Positions 32,033-36,389 of a stretch of DNA of 36,389 bases are shown piece after piece (the first letter of the stretch is position 1; each line of letters begins with the position of its first letter). Below the pieces are notes generated by a model, which searched no databases, was not told the origin of the DNA, and saw only the letters and a program-made list of their open reading frames with translations. This DNA is from an uncultured Acidobacteriaceae bacterium (GTDB taxonomy: Bacteria > Acidobacteriota > Terriglobia > Terriglobales > Acidobacteriaceae). The stretch covers positions 1 through 36,389 of the forward strand of contig CAIWFH010000098.1 of the NCBI GenBank assembly GCA_903911925.1, given 5' to 3'. Position numbers and translations under genes: made by a program.

Positions 32033-33241
32033 TCATGGATTGAAACGATCGGGCCATCGCCAGCGCGAAACGAGATAAGTCTTGTCGGCCTCGAAGGCGG
32101 CTGCAACGCTTTCGATATGCACCTCGGGGTTGATGCCGGAAGAGATGATGTTCAGGTGGCTTGCCAGCCACGCGAGGTAGAGCGGAATCAGTGCTCCCAG
32201 AAGATGGCCGCGGTTGATGGTGCGCAGCCGGTGGGCAAGCAGAAAATCGTACACAATGCGAACCCAAAGACTGTCGGGCATGCGGAACCCCGCGCCATCG
32301 GTTGTGGAGATGCGCTTGAGCCCCACCAGCGAACTGGGCGGCAAGACAAGCTGCCAGATTTCCTGAAGGTTTGTGTAGGCCAGTCGAAACGCCTGCAGCA
32401 TTTGATCAACCTCCGCCGCTGCCTCGAAAGGGGGCTCTTGCGGGGCAGGAGTGATTGAGGGAAGGTGATCGTTGAGAGCCCGCAGCGGACGCGACCTCTG
32501 CCAGAAGGCTGCCTTGGCTTCAATATCCGCAAAGAGCGACCCGGTTACCTGGGGAAGGATGGTATTGAGTTCATTTCCAATGGCCTGCGGCTGAGCGCGC
32601 GGGCCCACTTCGAGTTGGTTAATTGCGAATCCGGCGACCGCGGCTTCATTGACCGGCCAAAGAAGTGTGTCCTCCTGCCTGAGCCCGTTGAAGCTTTGAG
32701 CTGCTGCGGCCAGCCGCTCGGCCATGCGCAGCGAGAGGCCGAGATCGAGGGTCACGGGAAGCCGCACACGCGAGGCGAATAGCGTGCGAGTCAGCGGGTA
32801 GAGAATTGCAGAGGTGATAAGGCCCGCGTGCGGCTGCAGATCGTAGCGGGGGACCGCAAGATCCGTTGAGCCTGTGAGGACGGCGCCGGCCAGGTCGCAC
32901 ATTGCTGGGCTCGCGAGAGAGTCGGACTCCTGGCCCAAAATGAGGATGCCGTGCGCTTCGTTCTTCACGGCCAGTTGGTAAGCGGCGACGAAATCGGAGG
33001 CGGTCAGAATCCAGGAGCCGTTGGTCGCGGGAGCGCGCACCATGCGAAGAGCAGAATCTCCGTCGGTCTGAAGCGATTCCGGCACGGCAACGATCAGGTC
33101 CTCGGACTTGAATGAAACCGTCAGCTTGGCGAGGATGTTTGTGAATTGCTCGTGCGGCATATCGGCCAACACAACGAGGAGTCCCGCGCTGCTGCGCACG
33201 GATGGAGCGGTGATGTCCGGAATTGAGTCTGCTGTCGCCAT
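32033..33241 (-). CDS. Divergent glycosyltransferase-like protein
   Basis: The 402-aa product resembles glucosyl-/mannosylglycerate and glucosyl-3-phosphoglycerate synthases in its middle part: YDLQPHAGLITSAILYPLTR and LFASRVRLPVTLDLGLSLRM match the family's Y-[DE]-G-x-I-T-N-x-x-x-YPLTRALYG and RVRQPIGGDFGFS. The sugar-nucleotide site, normally VDSDLRS, here reads LGQESDSLAS, and the usual N-terminal nucleotide fold is replaced by LLVVLADMPHEQFTNILAKL. It may be an altered enzyme or a non-catalytic homologue. The C-terminal half is helical. It lies between treS and the MscS-like gene, so a compatible-solute role is plausible but not proven. No good Shine-Dalgarno precedes the ATG at 33241. 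Confidence 0.7.
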   Translation of the reverse strand: MATADSIPDITAPSVRSSAGLLVVLADMPHEQFTNILAKLTVSFKSEDLIVAVPESLQTDGDSALRMVRAPATNGSWILTASDFVAAYQLAVKNEAHGILILGQESDSLASPAMCDLAGAVLTGSTDLAVPRYDLQPHAGLITSAILYPLTRTLFASRVRLPVTLDLGLSLRMAERLAAAAQSFNGLRQEDTLLWPVNEAAVAGFAINQLEVGPRAQPQAIGNELNTILPQVTGSLFADIEAKAAFWQRSRPLRALNDHLPSITPAPQEPPFEAAAEVDQMLQAFRLAYTNLQEIWQLVLPPSSLVGLKRISTTDGAGFRMPDSLWVRIVYDFLLAHRLRTINRGHLLGALIPLYLAWLASHLNIISSGINPEVHIESVAAAFEADKTYLVSRWRWPDRFNP

Positions 33242-33434
33242 TGTTGTTCGGGATGTTCATCCTAAACGGGCCGCACACGCTGCACTGTTCCAGAATGACC
33301 ATCCTCGCCGCGGATGGACGCTTCTATAGAAATTAGGATGCCGATTTAAGAGATGCCGAACCAGCGCAGCAGCGGCCGCGGTGCCTGACCTTGCCGCGCA
33401 AATTGGCAGGAATGGCCGGCTGAATTTGCGTATC

Positions 33435-35150
33435 TCACGCCGATCGATTGGCTTGCGGCTCTTTGGGGGGCTCCTTCCCCACGCTGGGTGGCTGCAACTC
33501 AAGCCAGAAGAAAGAGTAGGGAGCGAGGGTCAGCACATAGGGGGCCTCGGTAATGGTGGGGAACGGCACGTAGCCGAGCATCTCAACGGGTTCGGCCCCG
33601 GTGTAATCGGCCATGTTAAGCGAGACGGGCTGCGAAAAGCGGCTGAGATTGGCCACGCAAAGAACCGTCTCGTGTGAGCCGTCTCGGCGATCGAGTTCGC
33701 GAAGATAGGCGAGAATTTTGCGATTTGCGGGCTTGAGAAACTTGAGCGTGCCGCGGCCGAAGACCTGGAAGAGTTTGCGCAGCGCAATCAAGTTTCGGGT
33801 CCAGTGCAGAAGACTTGACGGGTCGCTGAGCTGGGCCTCCACATTGATTACCTGGTAACCGTAGATGGGATCCATAACCAGCGGAAGGTAAAGCCGCGCG
33901 GGGTCGCATTTTGAGAAGCCGGCGTTGCGGTCAGAGTTCCACTGCATGGGAGTGCGCACGCCGTTGCGGTCGCCGAGATAGATGTTGTCGCCCATGCCGA
34001 TTTCGTCGCCGTAGTACAGGATGGGCGTACCGGGAAAGCTGAGAAGCAGTGAATTCAACAACTCGATGCGGCGGCGGTTGTTGTCTAAGAGGGGCGCAAG
34101 CCGGCGTCGGATGCCGCCGTTGACGCGCATGCGCGGGTCGTTGGAGTAGGCGATGTGCATGTAGTCGCGCTCGTCCTCGGTGACCAGCGCAAGGGTAAGC
34201 TCGTCGTGATTGCGAAGAAACAAGCCCCATTGGCAATTGTCGGGAATGGCCGGCGTCTCGGCAATGATATCCGTGATCGGCAGGCTGTCTTCCTGCCGCA
34301 ATGCCATGTAGATGCGCGGCATCAACGGGAAGTGAAAGGCCATGTGGCACTCGTCGCCATCGCCGAAATAGGGACGCACATCGGCGGGCGACTCATTGGC
34401 CTCGGCCAGGATGAACCGGTTGGCGTATTCGGCATCGATGGCGGCGCGGATTCTCTTCACGACGAGATGGGTTTCCGGAAGGTTCTCGCACGATGTTCCA
34501 TCGCGCTCTACCAGGTATGCAATCGCGTCGATGCGCAGCGCGTCGACACCCAGGTCGAGCCAGAAACGCATCGCCTTCAGGACCTCGTCCATCACCGCGG
34601 GGTTGTCGAAGTTCAGGTCCGGCTGGTGCGAAAAGAAACGGTGCCAGTAGTAGGCGTTCGCAGTATCGTCCCAGGTCCAGTTGGATTTCTCAGTGTCTGA
34701 GAAGATAATGCCCGCGTCCTTGTAGAGTTGATCGGTGTCTGACCAGACATACATTTTGCGCGCAGGCAATCCGGGCGGCGCCAGGCGTGCCGCCTTGAAC
34801 CATGGATGTTGATCGCTGGTGTGATTGACCACCAGTTCAATCAACACCTGCATGCCGCGCTGGTGGGCCGCATCGAGAAACAGCTTGAAGTCTTCCAGGG
34901 TGCCGTAGGCGGGGTTTACGTCGGTGTAGTTGGCAATGTCGTAGCCATCGTCACGCAGCGGCGAGGGGTAGAACGGCAGCAGCCAGATGCACGTGACTCC
35001 GAGGTTCTGCAGGTAGTCGAGCCGCGACAGCAGGCCAGGGAAATCCCCGATGCCATCGCCGTTCGAATCAGCGAAAGCGCGCACATGAAGCTCGTAAATA
35101 ATTGCGTCTTTGTACCACAGGGGATCGGTTGCACTGGCAATCTTCTTCAC
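33435..35150 (-). CDS. treS: Trehalose synthase (maltose glucosylmutase), GH13
   Basis: TreS converts maltose to trehalose and back. The 571-aa product starts DPLWYKDAIIYELHVRAFAD and has the GH13 motifs: LVVNHTSDQHPWF, DALRIDAIAYL (nucleophile Asp208), FILAEANE (acid/base Glu250) and FLRNHDEL (His315/Asp316). NGVRTPMQWNSDRNAGFS, typical of TreS, follows. No maltokinase domain is fused to the C-terminus. The GTG at 35150 follows GGAGAG. It heads the trehalose part of a minus-strand cluster, 193 bases before the glycosyltransferase-like gene. Confidence 0.93.
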   Translation of the reverse strand: MKKIASATDPLWYKDAIIYELHVRAFADSNGDGIGDFPGLLSRLDYLQNLGVTCIWLLPFYPSPLRDDGYDIANYTDVNPAYGTLEDFKLFLDAAHQRGMQVLIELVVNHTSDQHPWFKAARLAPPGLPARKMYVWSDTDQLYKDAGIIFSDTEKSNWTWDDTANAYYWHRFFSHQPDLNFDNPAVMDEVLKAMRFWLDLGVDALRIDAIAYLVERDGTSCENLPETHLVVKRIRAAIDAEYANRFILAEANESPADVRPYFGDGDECHMAFHFPLMPRIYMALRQEDSLPITDIIAETPAIPDNCQWGLFLRNHDELTLALVTEDERDYMHIAYSNDPRMRVNGGIRRRLAPLLDNNRRRIELLNSLLLSFPGTPILYYGDEIGMGDNIYLGDRNGVRTPMQWNSDRNAGFSKCDPARLYLPLVMDPIYGYQVINVEAQLSDPSSLLHWTRNLIALRKLFQVFGRGTLKFLKPANRKILAYLRELDRRDGSHETVLCVANLSRFSQPVSLNMADYTGAEPVEMLGYVPFPTITEAPYVLTLAPYSFFWLELQPPSVGKEPPKEPQANRSA

Positions 35151-35200
35151 TCTTTAACTCTCCAACGGGATTGGATGCGCGCTCTTCTCCTCTCTGTGCG

Positions 35201-35224
35201 GCGCGCGGGTTCGATTCCGCGCGC
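35201..35224. terminator. Perfect hairpin between the DUF883 and treS genes
   Basis: GCGCGCGG and CCGCGCGC pair perfectly over 8 bp around the loop GTTCGATT. No T-run follows on the minus strand, so it is not a classic terminator; it may stabilise or partly end the upstream csbD-DUF883 transcript. Confidence 0.35.
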
Positions 35225-35359
35225 ACTGGGATCAGAGACGCCCCTCTGCCCCGGGACGCGCGACGCAAGTGCAGCAAGATCAGCGTGGGCGGTGACCCCC
35301 TGAAAACTGCTCTCGCGGCGCGAAGCTTGCCGAACCGCTTGGGCGAAGGTTCCTGCGGC

Positions 35360-35677
35360 CTATCGAGACATCTGGTCCACTTCGCGCGCATCTGCTTTGT
35401 CGCAAGCCGCGTTGTGCCGCATCAGCCAGCTGAGCGCCGACCCTGCCGCGATGCCCGCAGCGAACGTGGCCACGATGGTTTCAACCGGATAGCGCTGAAT
35501 GCGCCGCCTAGCGTCAAGCAGCAGTTCTTCAGCGGCATAGGTACCCCGCTTGGCAGCGCGCCGCGCAGTTCCGACGCCATCTTCAATTGCTTCCGCTGCT
35601 GCAGACGCCGCCCGCGACGCCTTGTGCACGGTATCGGCAATCTGCTCGCCCGTCTGTTCAAAGATTGATTGCGCCAT
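35360..35677 (-). CDS. DUF883/YqjD-like membrane-anchored stress protein
   Basis: The 105-aa product has an amphipathic, alanine-rich N-terminal helix (ADTVHKASRAASAAAEAIED, AAKRGTYAAEELLLDARRR) and a single C-terminal membrane helix (IVATFAAGIAAGSALSWLM), the layout of ElaB/YqjD (DUF883) proteins. Those associate with the membrane and with stationary-phase ribosomes in E. coli. The start at 35677 follows GGAGAGAAT; an in-frame ATG at 35713 is further from any ribosome binding site. It follows csbD closely on the same strand, and both are stress-type proteins. Confidence 0.8.
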   Translation of the reverse strand: MAQSIFEQTGEQIADTVHKASRAASAAAEAIEDGVGTARRAAKRGTYAAEELLLDARRRIQRYPVETIVATFAAGIAAGSALSWLMRHNAACDKADAREVDQMSR

Positions 35678-35717
35678 ATTCTCTCCATCTCTCGTTTCTG
35701 TTTTCCGGTTCATGGGT

Positions 35718-35897
35718 TTATTTCCCTACTGCTTTTTCGATCTTGCCCGCGATGCTCTGGACTTTTCCCGCGACCTTCTCAACTGCGCCATCGGCTTTCA
35801 GGTCTGGGTCCTTGGTAAGCTCGCCGGCCTTCTGGCGGATTGCTCCCCTGATTTCGTGGATCTTGCCGGTTGTCCTGTCTTCTGTGCTCTGTTTCAT
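35718..35897 (-). CDS. CsbD-family stress protein
   Basis: The 59-aa product starts MKQSTEDRTTGKIHEIRGAI and contains the CsbD pattern: a basic, Gly/Lys-rich chain with RQKAGELTKDPDLKADGAVE and KVAGKVQSIAGKIEKAVGK. CsbD proteins are small, general-stress induced and of unclear mechanism; Bacillus csbD belongs to the sigma-B regulon. AAGGA lies 8 bases before the ATG at 35897. It is followed 40 bases later by the DUF883-like gene and appears to be the first gene of the minus-strand stress cluster. Confidence 0.85.
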   Translation of the reverse strand: MKQSTEDRTTGKIHEIRGAIRQKAGELTKDPDLKADGAVEKVAGKVQSIAGKIEKAVGK

Positions 35898-36248
35898 TTT
35901 TGATTTCCTTCCTTTTTCGGTGGTTTTCCGCGGGTTGAACGAGGTCGCTCGATAAATCGCCTCCGCCCGATGCGCAGGCGTCTACGGACCAATATCGCGG
36001 AAGCGGTTGCTGGAAAGCTGGTCGCAATTGCTCTGCGCGGTAATTGATCCAGCGCCGGGCTTTGTGGCCGGTGCTGTGACAAGGTGGGTGGATCGTGGCG
36101 GGCATAGGAGGGAAGCACGGGGAAACAGGCTTCCAGTGGGGTGCCTGATCTCTTGAGTTGGGAGTAGAGCTTCAGACGGCGGCGGAACGGGCTGGGGCCC
36201 GTCTCTTTGTTTCAAATTCCAGGTAATTTATATTGAGCCACTTAGTCA
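35898..36248. other. Intergenic region upstream of csbD
   Basis: No gene is supported in these 351 bases. The part near 35898-36000 should hold the csbD promoter on the minus strand; a clear -35/-10 pair was not found, so an alternative sigma factor is possible. From about 36216 the sequence becomes AT-richer. Confidence 0.4.
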
Positions 36249-36269
36249 TGGTGGAGGCGGCGGGAGTCG
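36249..36269 (-). mobile_element. tmRNA (ssrA) 3'-end remnant, probable attachment site
   Basis: On the minus strand these 21 bases read CGACTCCCGC followed by CGCCTCCACCA, the usual T-arm half and acceptor end of a tmRNA gene including its encoded CCA. Upstream on that strand the normal GGACGCGGGTT is missing and no tmRNA body is present. Such fragments are left when elements integrate at the 3' end of ssrA. The CCA side faces left, so the window would be the original chromosome and the element would lie to the right. The match rests on recognition, not alignment. Confidence 0.65.
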
Positions 36270-36389
36270 GTCGGACTCCTGTCCCTCAATCCACGTAACT
36301 TATTGACTCTGTGAAGTGCAAATCTGTCATGATTGTCATCATTTTCAGATCTTGGCACAATCCGGTCACAAAATGGGTTCAACTCGGAC
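36270..36389. other. AT-richer right edge, probable end of an integrated element
   Basis: The last 120 bases are clearly richer in A and T than the rest of the window and have no recognisable gene. They start right after the tmRNA fragment. An imperfect palindrome GGAGTC-GGTCG-GACTCC (36263-36279) straddles the junction. This is what the end of an integrated island would look like, but the window stops before any integrase could be seen. Confidence 0.4.

Noticed and set aside
35201..35224. T-arm-like sequence (GGGTTCGATTCC) suggesting a tRNA
   Set aside because: It is an 8-bp perfect hairpin with an 8-base loop; no D-arm, anticodon arm or acceptor stem can be built around it.

Overview
This GC-rich window looks like chromosome from a diderm soil bacterium, most likely an Acidobacteriota member of the Terriglobia. 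That placement is inferred from gene content and style: kdsA (lipopolysaccharide), a DUF1080 secreted protein, an S9 peptidase, a large Ig-like/propeller lipoprotein, a sensor-fused OtsA, and dispersed hairpins ending in GGGGCACCC. There is no rRNA or tRNA gene, CRISPR array or recognisable transposase.

Layout. 1-3300: a secreted small protein, pyrG (CTP synthase) and a four-helix membrane protein. 3300-4240: a VapBC-type toxin-antitoxin pair next to a decayed second copy of the same module. 4300-11190: kdsA, an SDR oxidoreductase, a DUF1080 protein, an RDD membrane protein, a ferredoxin-nitroreductase and an S9 peptidase. 11190-15640: an 831-aa Ig-like/propeller lipoprotein, a strong terminator, ribH carrying an extra VOC-like N-terminal domain, nusB, and a frameshifted membrane protein. 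15670-20910: a flavodoxin-type reductase, an enoyl-CoA hydratase, a small lipoprotein and a 1013-aa FAD/Fe-S dehydrogenase of the YdiJ type. 21070-23320: a YtxH stress protein, a DUF948-like membrane protein and a YVTN propeller. 23320-26590: a cysteine desulfurase followed by mnmA (sulfur transfer to tRNA), then a DinB-like exported protein. 26620-28560: rfbB and araD, divergent sugar genes. 28680-35900: a minus-strand stress/osmolyte cluster, in transcription order csbD, a DUF883-like gene, treS, a divergent glycosyltransferase-like gene, an MscS-type channel gene and a membrane-anchored otsA.

The osmolyte cluster is the clearest functional unit. TreS interconverts maltose and trehalose, OtsA makes trehalose-6-phosphate, the MscS-like protein would relieve turgor, and CsbD and DUF883 proteins are general-stress proteins. 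The glycosyltransferase-like protein resembles glucosyl-/mannosylglycerate synthases and may make another solute. No OtsB phosphatase is present in the window.

Four features stand out. (1) At the right edge, 21 bases match the 3' end of tmRNA (ssrA) on the minus strand with no tmRNA body, and the sequence beyond becomes AT-rich; this looks like the edge of an island integrated in ssrA. (2) At least six genes have a -10-like hexamer ending 6-7 nt before the start codon and no Shine-Dalgarno, suggesting leaderless mRNAs. (3) A dispersed hairpin with conserved flanks and variable, self-complementary stems occurs three times, once in frame inside the cysteine desulfurase gene. (4) RibH carries a VOC-like N-terminal domain.
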